This document shows positions 45,795 to 55,684 of a stretch of 64,000 nt of DNA, piece by piece. This DNA is from Hydractinia symbiolongicarpus (lineage: Eukaryota > Cnidaria > Hydrozoa > Anthoathecata > Hydractiniidae). The position numbers and the translations under genes were made by a program. Every line of letters starts with the position of its first letter. Within the stretch, counting starts at the first letter, position 1. The notes under the pieces were generated by a model. It did no database searches. It worked only from the letters and a program-made list of their open reading frames with translations, and was not told the origin of the DNA. The stretch covers positions 16,884,001 to 16,948,000 of the forward strand of contig NC_079880.1 of NCBI RefSeq assembly GCF_029227915.1, given 5' to 3'.

Positions 45795-47264
45795 TTGTTG
45801 GAAAATGATATTTCCAAACCTATATCAATTTTGATCAATCTTTCGTTTGAATCTGGTATCTTTCCTAGATCTTTAAAAATATCCAGAGTGGTGCCTGTTT
45901 ACAAAAACAAAGGTTCTTCTATAGATGTGTCAAATTACAGACCAATCTCATTATTGTCAAACATTGATAAAATCTATGAAAAGGTTATGTACAACAGAAT
46001 CATAGGCTTTCTCAACAACCATGATATCCTATATCCCAAACAGTTTGGATTCAGAAAACAGCATTCAACATCACAGGCTGTGCTTACTATAGTTGAACGC
46101 ATTAGACATTGCCTTGACAAAGGTGAGCTTGCCTGTGGAGTGTTTGTCGACTTACAAAAAGCTTTTGATACTGTTGACCACAAAATCCTTCTATCCAAGC
46201 TAAATCACTATGGTATTCGGGGAAAAGCAAATGATTGGTTTAGGTCTTATTTAACTGGTCGTCTCCAGTATGTCTCAATCGGTGAATTCAAATCTCAACT
46301 TAAAGCCATTCTACATGGTGTGCCTCAAGGCTCTGTTCTTGGTCCGCTGTTGTTCTTGTTGTATATTAATGATCTGCATAATTGTATCAAATCGTCAGAG
46401 ACCTATCATTTTGCTGACGACACTCATCTGCTGAAGTTCTCAAAATCACTAGAATCCCTTTGTAGAGGGATGAATGCTGATCTTAAACGCCTTGTGTGTT
46501 GGCTTAATGCCAACAAAATATCACTGAACTCCAGCAAAACAGAGTTTCTTGTATTTAGATCCCAATCTCGTAGGCTTGAATTTTTACCTTTTTTGATTCT
46601 ATGCGGTAAGCGCATTTATCCTAGCAAAAGTGTGAAATACCTGGGTGTTCATGTTGATGAACATCTTTCCTGGAAGTATCATGTCTCATCTGTGGCTACT
46701 AAACTTCAAAGAGCCAATGGGATGTTATCTAAAATTCGTCACTATGTTCCCCTAAAATCCCTGCTAAACATTTACCATGCTATCTTTAGTTCTCACTTAA
46801 GCTATGCTTGCCAAGTATGGGGCACTCGAGACACCACAGTAGCCCACAGAATACTTACCCTCCAAAAGGCTGCCCTTAGGCTGATCACCTTCAGTGAACC
46901 AAGATCCCCATCTTTGCCTATATTTGCAGAACTTGGAATTCTTAAATTCTTCGACCTAGTTAAAGTCCTTAACATTCAATTTATCCACAAATTCCTAAAC
47001 TCTAACCTCCCATCTGACACACTTACCTCACTCAAATTTGATCGAATCTCACACTCTCATGAAACTAGATGTAACACAATTGGTTTGCTTATTGAACCAA
47101 CAGTTAACACATCGACGTTTGGATCTTTTTCATTCTCTAGAATCTCCACATTACAGTGGAACAATCTGCAAAGAAATTATCCTGATACTAACCTCACAAA
47201 CTGTAAATTAAGCACAATCAAATCCCTAGCTACAAGTTTCTACATGAGTCAATACATCAACTAG
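45795..47264 (+). CDS. LINE reverse transcriptase
   Basis: 489 codons of non-LTR RT with all palm motifs: VSNYRPISLLSN, PKQFGFRKQHST, motif A FVDLQKAFDTVDHKIL, motif B GVPQGSVLGPLLFLLYINDL, and motif C YHFADDTHLLKF. The thumb follows (KYLGVHVDEHLSWKYHV; SHLSYACQVWG). The ORF begins downstream of the frameshift at about 45693, so the ATG is not the biological start. Unlike the CR1-like copy at 27.2 kb, no catalytic block is missing, which implies a fairly young insertion. Confidence 0.88.
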   Translation: MLENDISKPISILINLSFESGIFPRSLKISRVVPVYKNKGSSIDVSNYRPISLLSNIDKIYEKVMYNRIIGFLNNHDILYPKQFGFRKQHSTSQAVLTIVERIRHCLDKGELACGVFVDLQKAFDTVDHKILLSKLNHYGIRGKANDWFRSYLTGRLQYVSIGEFKSQLKAILHGVPQGSVLGPLLFLLYINDLHNCIKSSETYHFADDTHLLKFSKSLESLCRGMNADLKRLVCWLNANKISLNSSKTEFLVFRSQSRRLEFLPFLILCGKRIYPSKSVKYLGVHVDEHLSWKYHVSSVATKLQRANGMLSKIRHYVPLKSLLNIYHAIFSSHLSYACQVWGTRDTTVAHRILTLQKAALRLITFSEPRSPSLPIFAELGILKFFDLVKVLNIQFIHKFLNSNLPSDTLTSLKFDRISHSHETRCNTIGLLIEPTVNTSTFGSFSFSRISTLQWNNLQRNYPDTNLTNCKLSTIKSLATSFYMSQYIN

Positions 47265-47527
47265 CTTTCCTCTTCATTATTTTGTCTCATTACTTTTTTC
47301 TATTTGACTATATGGTACTGAATTTTCATTTATACTAATTATAATCAATAATGCTTTTTCATTTTAATCTTTGTAAACTTACAGCATTTACTGACATATG
47401 AAAATATTTCACATTTTTCTTGGTGGCTTTCTCCTTTGTTTAGCCTTGGCTATCGGGAAAGTCTCCTTCCTAATTGCTAATTTATTCTTTTAGTAATGTA
47501 AATTGTCATTTCTTAGGTAAATAAATG

Positions 47528-47562
<35 letters not shown>

Positions 47563-47564
47563 GA

Positions 47565-48700
47565 ATGAAAGAGTAGAGAATACTCAAAAAGAACAGCCAT
47601 CTTTTTCGTAAACACAATTTCCGTTTTATGCTGGGAGCTTCATTTAACAGTCCGTATGCTTTGTGAATATCTAATACCGTTTCATATGTAGCGATACCTA
47701 TATATATATGCTAACATAGAGTTTTTTGGCATAAGGGTATATATATTTATATCGTTATTAGCAGCGGGTTATATATTTACACCTTATGTGCGATTTCTAT
47801 GAAGTAAATCCCTAATCTTTTTAGTTAAATTTTAGCGTACAGCCACGTCATAAGAAAGTTACCCGTAATTTCCGTGTCGTGGACTCACAGTTTTACTCAC
47901 GCAAGGGAATTAATATATAAGATTAAGTTAACCGATAAGTAAATTCAAGTTCAAGGTTCAGTAAGTTCAATTAATTCTGAATATCCGAATGTTCTGAATA
48001 ACTAGCTTTTATACTCTGTCGAGTTTCTTCTCTGTTATACTCTGCCGAGTCACGGTTGTCGAACCTAAAAAAAGAAAAGAAATTCACTGTAATTTTTTGT
48101 TTCAGTAGCAAAAATTAACAAACTTATGTCTGCTAAGATACCAATACCTCACAAAATCAAGTTAAAAAGTATGTGACGCTATATAATTTTAATTGAAACA
48201 TACAATTAAAACAGCTTACCTCCCACTCCTAAATAAATTATAACCTGAAAATCGCTTATAAAATACTAGCTGTTAACCTGTTGTAATCCACAAGTTTGCT
48301 AGATTAGCTGGTTGTATACACGTTTTATTTCCTATTTTTGACCTGCTTCAATTTTACTAGCAAAATGCTTCTAGGCCGAAACTGTCTTACTTTTTATTCT
48401 TCTCTTTTCTTTGTTTTAAAACACTATTTTCGTTGAGAAAAAAAGACTGTTATTTTTAGAATAAATTTTTCAGGATGTAACTTCAGTAAAAAAATTGTGT
48501 TGCTTCTTGACCTGTAATTGAAAATACGAAGGGTTTTTTTCAATATAAGAAATTTTTAAAAATCTTAAAAATGTTAAGAAATGCCCAGCCTCAGTATGAC
48601 AGGATTTAATTCCTGGAGACCTTCATATTTACATTTTTATATAGTTATTTAATCGTTAATAATCGTTATTATAGTTATTAAGTTATTTAATTTAATGCTA
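47565..48700. other. Intergenic, nothing recognised
   Basis: AT-rich spacer after the LINE tail; no gene, RNA gene or element end that I can support. Confidence 0.5.
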
Positions 48701-48713
48701 TATCGTTTATGTG

Positions 48714-49240
48714 TGGAAAAATCCATGGGGTCACCCGTCCTTTATATATTACATTTCATTTCGCTTGTGGTTTTACACAAGTCCCTTTTAGTCAACAAAC
48801 AGACAAAATACGTCTAGTATCAATAAAAAACTAATTGTTAACCCTGAAAAAATTCATGGGGTCGTCCGTCTTTTATATAACACATTTCATTTTGTGCGTG
48901 ATTTTACACAAGATGCTTTTGGCAGACAAACAGACAAAATATGGCTATTATTATTATAGAGTATAGACTCCTATACATACAAAAGGGTGTCCAGCGAACA
49001 GACAAAATATGGCTATTAATAATATATGATAATCGTTTACCAATGGAAAAATTCACAGGGTTGCCCATAATGTATCGCATTACATTTTGTGTGGTTTTAC
49101 ACAAGACGCTTTTGGCAGACAAACAGACAAAATACGAACTGACAAACAAACAAAACATGGCTAACTAATAGTTTACCCATGGCGAAATCCATAGGGTCAC
49201 CCTACCTTTATATATCGCATTTCATTGTATAAAAACCATA
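48714..49240 (+). repeat. Tandem repeat, about four units of 130-195 bp
   Basis: Units start near 48714, 48845, 49042 and 49181. Each has GGAAAAATTCATGGGGTC, then CACATTTCATTTTGTG, GGTTTTACACAAGACGC and CAAACAGACAAAATATGG. The second unit contains an extra partial duplication. The fourth unit is truncated. Confidence 0.75.
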
Positions 49241-49726
49241 CATTTACGTTAGGTATACACGTTAAGGGGCTTTTTTTTGTCCCTGTTAGCAGTATATTGC
49301 AGTTAGGATTCAGACGACCTCCCTCCCCCTTTTTAGCGGATTTCCGTCCGTGAAATACACGACGATATACCACAAACAGGGCCCAAAAATTTTTTCAGCA
49401 GCCCCCTTAACCAACGAGGGTGTTAATAAGCTGCATATGCCGTAAAAAGTGCAAGTGTTTTCGAGCAAGTTTGGTGTTTTGAAAAAAAAACTCAAGTATT
49501 TGCCTGACAAAAACCTGTATAGACCCGAATAATGCTCCAAAAAGGGACACTAATAATGATTCACAAAATTAAATAATAAACTTATATAATATAATGGTAG
49601 TGAAGTTCTTAAAAGAACTGTTTTCGATAGTTTTCAATAAAATTTACTTGATAAAAAACTTATATATTAACTTTATTAACTTCTTTATCTTCAAGTGCCT
49701 TCTTTCAACTATCGACTGCATGAACG
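49241..49726. other. Intergenic, nothing recognised
   Basis: No feature I can support. Confidence 0.4.
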
Positions 49727-50076
49727 AGATAGATAGATAGATGTGCATATTTTACATGGCTAGCCTCACAAATATCGAGGGATATACCCTGTCTATTATT
49801 TCCAGGAGGGGCCATGGCGTAGATGGAGAGTCCTAGAGTATTTAATGCTCATTTTGAGCTACGCAGGCCCAATTAGAGCCCGCGCTCTACTAGACAACTC
49901 CCGGCAACATCCAACGGCCCACACAGTGTGCCATCTTCCCAATTTCCCTCACATGGCTTGGGTTAACCCGGGGCTATGGTAACATTCACTCGCCCATGTT
50001 GAATCGCCGTCAAGAGGAATCGAACCCCGGTCTCCCGCACAGAGTACGAGAGCTATAACCACTAATCTACGGCGCC
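49727..50076 (-). mobile_element. tRNA-derived SINE
   Basis: Read leftward from 50076: GGCGCCGTAGATTAGTGG (A box in TAGATTAGTGG), then about 35 nt later GGTTCGATTCC, a perfect pol III B box. The first 72 nt can form most of a tRNA cloverleaf, with an anticodon stem CTCTCG/CGGGAG. A tRNA-unrelated body of about 250 bp follows, and the element ends in an (ATCT)n tail (49727-49743 on the + strand as GATA). Head, body and tail together identify a SINE rather than a tRNA gene. Confidence 0.8.
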
Positions 50077-50642
50077 GAGGTTGCCGACTTGCCGGAAACG
50101 CCGCCTGTCGGTCGAGTTCTGGCAATTTAATAAAAACTTGAAATTTCGCCTGGAGAAACCCGAGATCAACCCGAAACAATATTTTTAAAACATTTATTAC
50201 CATGTATAATTTATTCTTTTTATGTTGAGGAATGGTAGTGGAAGACTGTTTTCCATATCATTTATTTTATAAATAGCTGTAATAAAATCCAACAAATAAT
50301 AAACTGTAAGTACGACGACAAAATAGCAGCTCCCTTCTTCTCGTAAGAATTTAAATGAGAACCAAGGAACTTGCCCGCGTAGCATTTCAGGCGGTTTCAG
50401 ACAGACCCAGGCTTTTTAGGCCGGTTACAGACGAAAACCCCAAAACGAACGCCTGTGGCCGCCCTGACATACACAGCGTTTTCGGTGAGTCGGCACCCTT
50501 GTCTGCATGTTACAAGAAATTGCACTTCAGGAATGGTCCGGGCGAGTTCGTGAAAGTGCAGGCGGTTTCAGGCCAATTTAATTCGAAAATTTCTCAAATT
50601 CGCCTCCACATATGCGGGCGTTTGCGGCTTATCGGCAACCTC
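50077..50642. mobile_element. 566-bp TIR MITE adjoining the SINE
   Basis: Left end GAGGTTGCCGACTTGCCGGA and right end, inverted, GAGGTTGCCGATAAGCCGCA match at about 22 of 26 positions (continuing AACGCC). The interior is GC-rich and has a direct duplication of CAGGCGGTTTCAG (50389 and 50561). No coding capacity. Its left end abuts the SINE head exactly. Confidence 0.75.
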
Positions 50643-51415
50643 TTCTAAACTCAGCAAAATTTTTTTTAGGATCTAGAGTGAGGCTCAAAATCTTAAATTT
50701 TTTTCCTTGGCACTAACTATGGCAGCACCTCACAGAAACCCTAAACTAAGTTCACCCAAACTCCCATTTTACAGGATTCCAGTGTTGGAAGGTATGTAAT
50801 TAGCAAAAGTGGTACATATATAGCTAGCTAGCTATACTTTATTTTTTCCCAGTTAGCATACATCATGATGGCATGGCATAACTTTGTAAATATTTAAAGA
50901 TTTATATATTTAGCCTAGATACTTAAAATACTATTCCCTGTTAAGTTAGAAAAATACTGTAGCTACAAGGAAGTTTTAAATTAAAATATTAATTACCTAT
51001 AATTCAGTTCAACACCACCAAAATTTAAAATTTCTTCAATGTTAGCTAGCTAGCTAGCTATTTGGAATGTTCTAGGTGATACCTAGCTCAACTTTTCGGT
51101 ATGTTCGGTTGGTTCTGGAACGTTTAACAGACAATTCAATATTAATACGTATTTTTTCGTCGTTTTTTTTAATGCAGATATAGCAGTTCTACTCTTTCAC
51201 CAGCAAGAAAATTGGCTTTCTGGCTACCTAAAAAATTGCGACTTTGGGACGGGTCGAAAATGTTAATACTGTATTGTCATTGGTTGAAAACTATTAGCCT
51301 GTAAACTATGCAATGAACTGAAAAAGTACACAGTATACATACCCGCCGCTTCCAGGCTCTGTGCTGTCTCTATATATCTATATATATCTCATCTTCCAAC
51401 CGGCGATTTTAAAGA
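50643..51415. other. Spacer with GCTA microsatellites
   Basis: Short (TAGC)n runs at about 50821-50835 and 51043-51061 and a (TATA/TC)n stretch at 51370-51390. No gene is supported. Confidence 0.5.
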
Positions 51416-51555
51416 TTTTTTTTTTTTTTTGACATTTACATATATTTGCCACAAATAAAAAAATAAACTTACAACAACACAAAAATAAAATAAAAAGTTA
51501 TTAACAATTTACAGGTCAACATGGTTTCACTTAATAATTAACAACGCTTGATTAT

Positions 51556-53000
51556 TCAAGATCGAATGAGTGATACAACATTTCCGAGTTCCATATCTGT
51601 CAGCTGGTGGTCCCGAGCGAAGGATCTGCAACCTCTCAGGCAAAGTAGTGTTGATCGCAGCAGACTGAAGGAAGTTTTAGTTCTAATAAACTTCGTGGCT
51701 TCTGCGAATCTGATGTTTCTTTTTTCCGAAATCATTTCAGACAGTCTCTGATAAAATCGTTTACACTCTCTTCCCATGCCACCGTTTGTTGCAAAAACAA
51801 GGGGAGTTAATGTTCCATTTTCTACTTGCATAACTCTTTCGTTGTATCCTCTCTTCTTCTCTTCTTCGTTTTTCTTGAAGCATTTGTCAAGAGAAAGACC
51901 CTTGTATCTCAGAGCGTTGAGGTCAAAGACCCGTACATCTAAAAATACTCGTTGACCAGGGGTCCAAAAACCGACTGCGCTGATGTCTAATCGTGCTTCC
52001 TGTGATAAAATACCGTTTTGATGGATTCTTTCACTGCTTAAACGTAACAGCAATGGTTCCTTTCTCACATCTTTACATACTTCCTTCAGTAACTTCCCTG
52101 TAATATCTCGTATCTCATTGTGTCGTAAAGAGACGTAGCCACCTTTCTTGCATGATAACGCATGTGTAACATTAAATTTGCTTCCACACACGCATTCTGA
52201 TGGAAGTTTCGGGATTGTCCGATCGTATCACAAACGTAGAGCGTCAAAAAACTGCTCCTTGTTCAGATCATAGTTCAGCTCTTTAATTGGTAAAGTTGTA
52301 AGCCAATTTGATACACCACACTCCATATTTGACTCGTTCAATCGTGCAGCTTCAGGTGTCATACGTAATTGTAGATTTTTCAATTTTTCCAGATTCTGTT
52401 GTCTCCGGTTGTTTTTCACTGCCGTCAATAATACTATTTCTTCATCAACAACATTTTCACGAAGAATTACGTTCTTCAAAGAAGCAGTTATGCTTTCTGA
52501 GTTTCGTAGCTCTGTGGGCGCTCGTTCAATGGGATTGATAATTCCCAAACCACCAAGTCGAGGAGGCAAAGACAGGAGTGTGCGTTCATCGTCGTTCACA
52601 ATGTGCCCGCCAGTAATAGCAGGTAGCAATCGATGTCGTATGATTTCTTCAAGTGGATTCAGATACTTCTCAATCCCAGGTATTGTTCTGAGGAAGAATG
52701 AAAATTTGTGTTGATAACCACTTGTATAACAGGGATAAGCAGCTTGTGGCTGTGATAGCGCAATATCTGAAAGTAAAGATATCCAGATTGTTACCATTTT
52801 TTCACAGTACTCCTTCCTGAAGCTGTCACTTTCGATCGAGGCGCCAAGATGTCTTTCACCATCAGTACATATCTGGATATTCGTGCCCTCAAAAGTCGCT
52901 TTCGCCAGTTGTTCGTGTCCTGGTTTTACAATTAGCTAAGATTTGTGAGGTTGTGGATTGTAACCGAACAATGGTCCAATTTGCATCAATCTATCCCACC
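51556..53000 (-). pseudogene. RT thumb region and putative restriction-like endonuclease
   Basis: 53000-52800 continues from the RT (WWDRLMQIGPLFGYNP; GERHLGASI). ORF 52797-52228 is the thumb/connection (FFLRTIPGIEKYLNPLEEII; LLSLPPRLGGLGIINP). From about 52205 comes a zinc-knuckle ECVCGSKFNVTHALSC (C-x-C ... H ... C), then SLRHNEIRDITGKLL, EARLDISAVGFW, FLDVRVFDLNAL and EEKKRGYNERV. The CCHC followed by R-L-D ... D-V-R-V and K-R-x-Y resembles the PD-(D/E)XK restriction-like nuclease of R2-group elements. I infer that family from motif order, not a search. The region reads in two frames. Confidence 0.65.
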
Positions 53001-53006
53001 AAACTT

Positions 53007-53865
53007 TCAAGTTTCTACATTTTCACCTGCACTAACGTCATCAGCGAAAGCAGCAACAGTAGTCTCAAATATTCCGTCAGCCATCAGATTAAGTAGGGGT
53101 GTTAGACCAATTGCGTATATTGCCATCCCTAGCGGATCACCCTGCGTAGTACCCTCCTCGGATCTTATTTCTTTACCTCCAATGATGAAAAGCCTCGCAT
53201 GAAATCTATAGAAATTGATGACATAACATGCAATAGTCGGGCAAACAATCTTGACGTTGTGCAGGAGTGCTTCTCTGTTGATACTATTGAAGGCATTTGC
53301 TGCATCAACAAGTAAAACAGCCTCTGTTTCTTCACTGTCAAATACCTCCCTCATCGCGTGGATTGCCGCTTCACTGCCAGACTTCTGACCCGAGCACATC
53401 TGAATTTCCGCACTTGATTTAAGGACGTCTTTCTGAAGAACTGCCATCATTACCTTGCCACATATTCTTCGCAAGACTTCTGAAAAACCTGGAGTAAGAC
53501 CAATTGGTGTTGACCAATTGGTCTTACTCCAGGTTTTTTGTCTAGAGGTACGAGTCTGCAAGCAGTAAATGCTTCAAGCGATTGATCTTCAACATTTTCT
53601 ATACATAACTTCTTTATAACGTTGGCTATAGCTCTTCTTAAATCCAAACCGCATTCACCGAAAACCTTTGAAGTTAAAGGCTTTCTCCATCCATCTGCGT
53701 CCATCCCAGAAGGTCCGGAGCCTCCTTTTGTTACTTGAGTTGCTTTCAATACGTACGTGTCATCAATGGCGTCATATACAATCGGATTAACCGTTGATAA
53801 CGGTCCATGCTATATAACGTCTTCCTTCGCTTGTTCGCCTGGTGGATGTTTAACTCGTAATAAAT
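53007..53865 (-). pseudogene. RT domain, broken by a foldback insertion
   Basis: From about 53865: TVNPIVYDAIDD, KGGSGPSGMDADGWRKPL, CRLVPLDKKPGVRPIG, then after a foldback (53483-53538) and a frame change SEVLRRICGKVMMAVLQKD. Motif A is VLLVDAANAFNSINREALL (53320-53270), motif B EEGTTQGDPLGMAIYAIGL (53160-53100), and motif C TVAAFADDVSAGEN (53050-53010). The TTQGDPL form of motif B marks this RT lineage apart from the CR1-like copies elsewhere in the window. There is an in-frame stop near 53815 as well as the foldback lesion. Confidence 0.8.
53483..53538. repeat. Perfect 26-bp foldback within the RT gene
   Basis: Arms 53483-53508 and 53513-53538 are exact reverse complements with a GTTG loop. 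The left arm reads AAAAACCTGGAGTAAGACCA.... The arm sequence is RT coding sequence (for KKPGVRPIG), so the second arm is a templated inverted copy. Confidence 0.95.
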
Positions 53866-54155
53866 TGAGCTAGTGTAGGGAGGTAATGAAAGTACAGTTG
53901 CACTCTTCTACAGTCAAACCCCCTCATTAAAAAACGCTGCTTTTAGACCCCTAAAAAATCTGTGACGTCACAGATTTCATCATGCCTCAAATGAGTAAAC
54001 ACGCCACGTGACATCATCAAAAATGACGGCACTCGACAAAACTGCTGACATCAACAAACGCGCATGCGCAAATCTGTTTGAGTAGAAAGGGAAATGCCCT
54101 ACTCAAATTGCGACCGCTGTTAGTTGAAGTTTGAATGTACTTATAATAAAAAGAA
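53866..54155. promoter_or_regulatory. Upstream region of viral remnant; 22-bp palindrome with CRE site
   Basis: A perfect palindrome at 53956-53977 (AAATCTGTGACGTCACAGAT plus TT) centres on TGACGTCA, the ATF/CREB consensus. It lies about 180 bp upstream of the first ORF of the Polinton-like gene block. A role as promoter element is inference. The left end of the element is not resolved here. Confidence 0.45.
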
Positions 54156-54827
54156 ATGAGTTGGTTCAAGAATGCAATCACCAAGCTATACAGCGCTGTC
54201 TCAGCGCCAGGAGCAGCAATTTGCGATGCTCTTGCGGATCGAGTGCAGAGCGTGCGAGACACTGTCACTTCTTATTATAACAGGGCGAGGGAGCAAATTG
54301 CTGGAAGGGCAACGCTGCACGACGAAATCGAAACCGAAGCGCGAGAGGACGTTTACGATGCTGGAGACGTACAAGACGAATACAGCGGAGTCGAAGACAT
54401 CAAACACATGTTCCCACAAGAGAAAAACCGATCCGAAGGCGTCGAGGATGTTTAGCAATTATTTGATGAGAATGACATTTACCAGATAGAAGACGGCAAC
54501 CAGGTCTTCAAGATTGATACACCGACAGCGACGCACAACATCAGACTGTTGACAGAAGGGGTGTAGAGCGGCAGCTTATTCGGTTTTGCGCAGGTCGACA
54601 TCGAAGTGCCGAAGGAGCTGCATGAAAAGTTTAGCGAGATGGCTCCGTTGTTTGTTGTGAAAGAGATACCATCTACCTACATTCCGAAGCTGCTCGGGGT
54701 CTTGAAGGCGGACAAGATCACGCTTTACACGCCAATTCTTAAGTGGTACCTGGATTATGGGTTGAAGGTGACAGCGTTTCACCAGTTTTTTGGAGATTAT
54801 ATAATAAATGCGAGAAATCTGCGATGA
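54156..54827 (+). pseudogene. N-terminal leader protein fused to truncated B-family DNA polymerase
   Basis: One reading frame from ATG 54156 to a stop at about 54827, interrupted only by TAG at 54453 and 54564. Codons 1-99 encode a helical leader (MSWFKNAITKLYSAVSAPGA; then an acidic part). The part after the first TAG carries segments typical of protein-primed DNA polymerase B of cnidarian Mavericks: ATHNIRLLTEGV, GFAQVDIEVPKELHEKFSEM, KLLGVLKADKI and LKWYLDYGLKVTAFH. The polymerase is grossly truncated: the exonuclease part and the palm DTDS motif are absent, and there is an internal deletion near 54690. No function remains. Confidence 0.65.
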
Positions 54828-55026
54828 CTGTCAAAGAACTCTAGATGCCTACGATAGGTGTGGTAGATTTCAAAGACGTCTGCGCGTGGGAGAGAAGGTG
54901 CTTTGTTGGTACTGCTACCAAGACTACGTCACCTACAATGGTGGCCACTGCCCTTGTGAGACTTTTTTGTCCATGAGGCAAAGCAGGTTAGACCCAAAAA
55001 TATACAAAATAAATGGCAACGTTTAA
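54808..55026 (+). CDS. Small cysteine-rich protein (viral remnant)
   Basis: 72 codons from ATG 54808. Cysteine pairs CDDC (residues 5-8), CWYC (31-34) and CPC (48-50) suggest a zinc ribbon or treble-clef fold. It overlaps the polymerase fragment at its start and the next gene by 14 bp at its end, the packing expected of a virus-derived block. ATG is preceded by ATAATAA. No family recognised. Confidence 0.55.
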   Translation: MREICDDCQRTLDAYDRCGRFQRRLRVGEKVLCWYCYQDYVTYNGGHCPCETFLSMRQSRLDPKIYKINGNV

Positions 55027-55615
55027 GTTTGATGGTGAAACAGTAAAGGCTAGCGACTTTTACCAACAGGCCTATGTGGCAAACATCGGTGACATTAAGC
55101 CAGATTATCTTACCCTATCAGACGCTGTGCCTTCAAACGGATGCAAAGAAAAGCGATACGTAATTGGCTATCATGCCAGAGACCTCGTAGTGGCCCTCAA
55201 GGTCAAAACCCCAAAAGTTGTAAGGTGCCCAAACGGTGTCAGTCAGTACAACGACAACGCCGCGTACACCATGAGCCTCGACATGCAAAACCATCCCGAA
55301 TGGATCGAGAAATACAAGGCAATCTGGAGCAAAATTGAAGAGCTGGTGTTTGCTAGCTTGAGCACAGAGCCCCTCAAGAAAGACCGCTACGTGACTGCCA
55401 AGCTACAGCAACATGAAAGAAAGATCAAGACCAACCTTCACGGAGAGCCTGTACCTCACAACAAAGCCTGCGAAGTGAATGCGGTGCTGTCGGTAAGCTC
55501 AGTGTATCAGCAAAGCAAAAACTACTATCCACAAGTGAAGATTACAGAATGCAGGTACCGTGACGACGAGTACTACGACGAGGGTGTGCTGAGTGACTTT
55601 GAGGACCTGGAGTAA
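55013..55615 (+). CDS. Conserved Maverick protein of about 200 residues
   Basis: An intact 200-codon ORF, starting MATFKFDGETVKASDFYQQA and ending in an acidic tail (YDEGVLSDFEDLE). The body is rich in predicted beta strands (KRYVIGYHARDLVVALKVKT) with a helical middle (PEWIEKYKAIWSKIEELVF). The acidic C-terminus and size would suit a single-stranded DNA-binding protein of a replication module. That is a guess from shape and context, not a recognised family. It is one of the few undamaged genes in the block. Confidence 0.6.
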   Translation: MATFKFDGETVKASDFYQQAYVANIGDIKPDYLTLSDAVPSNGCKEKRYVIGYHARDLVVALKVKTPKVVRCPNGVSQYNDNAAYTMSLDMQNHPEWIEKYKAIWSKIEELVFASLSTEPLKKDRYVTAKLQQHERKIKTNLHGEPVPHNKACEVNAVLSVSSVYQQSKNYYPQVKITECRYRDDEYYDEGVLSDFEDLE

Positions 55616-55684
55616 AGGTGGAAGCGTTATTTTACAAAAGCTGTCCAGAGTTTTGTGAAGTGGTGCTTCACAAAAAGTAACAAG

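Larger units (their letters stand above)
43957..47563 (+). mobile_element. PHD-EEP-RT LINE, nearly intact, (TTAC)n tail
   Basis: A non-LTR retrotransposon whose single long coding region is broken by one frameshift. It ends in a 3' UTR and a (TTAC)n array at about 47528-47563, which is probably its 3' tail. The 5' UTR begins somewhere before 43957. Confidence 0.85.
51416..53865 (-). mobile_element. Non-LTR retrotransposon with RLE-like C-terminus
   Basis: Read leftward: RT domain (53865-53000), thumb and linker (52997-52228), and a nuclease-like C-terminus (52200-51556), ending in a 15-nt poly(A) (51430-51416). The RT is of a type common in cnidarian genomes. The terminal poly(A) supports target-primed retrotransposition. 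Confidence 0.75.

Noticed and set aside
47528-47563. CRISPR-like or satellite array
   Set aside because: It is a (TTAC)n microsatellite that forms the 3' tail of the LINE.
50004-50076. Functional tRNA gene
   Set aside because: Although A and B boxes are good, it continues into a SINE body with an (ATCT)n tail and the anticodon loop is oversized.
54453-54566. Programmed TAG readthrough
   Set aside because: The polymerase fragment is grossly truncated with an internal deletion, so simple nonsense decay is sufficient; kept only as a low-interest finding.
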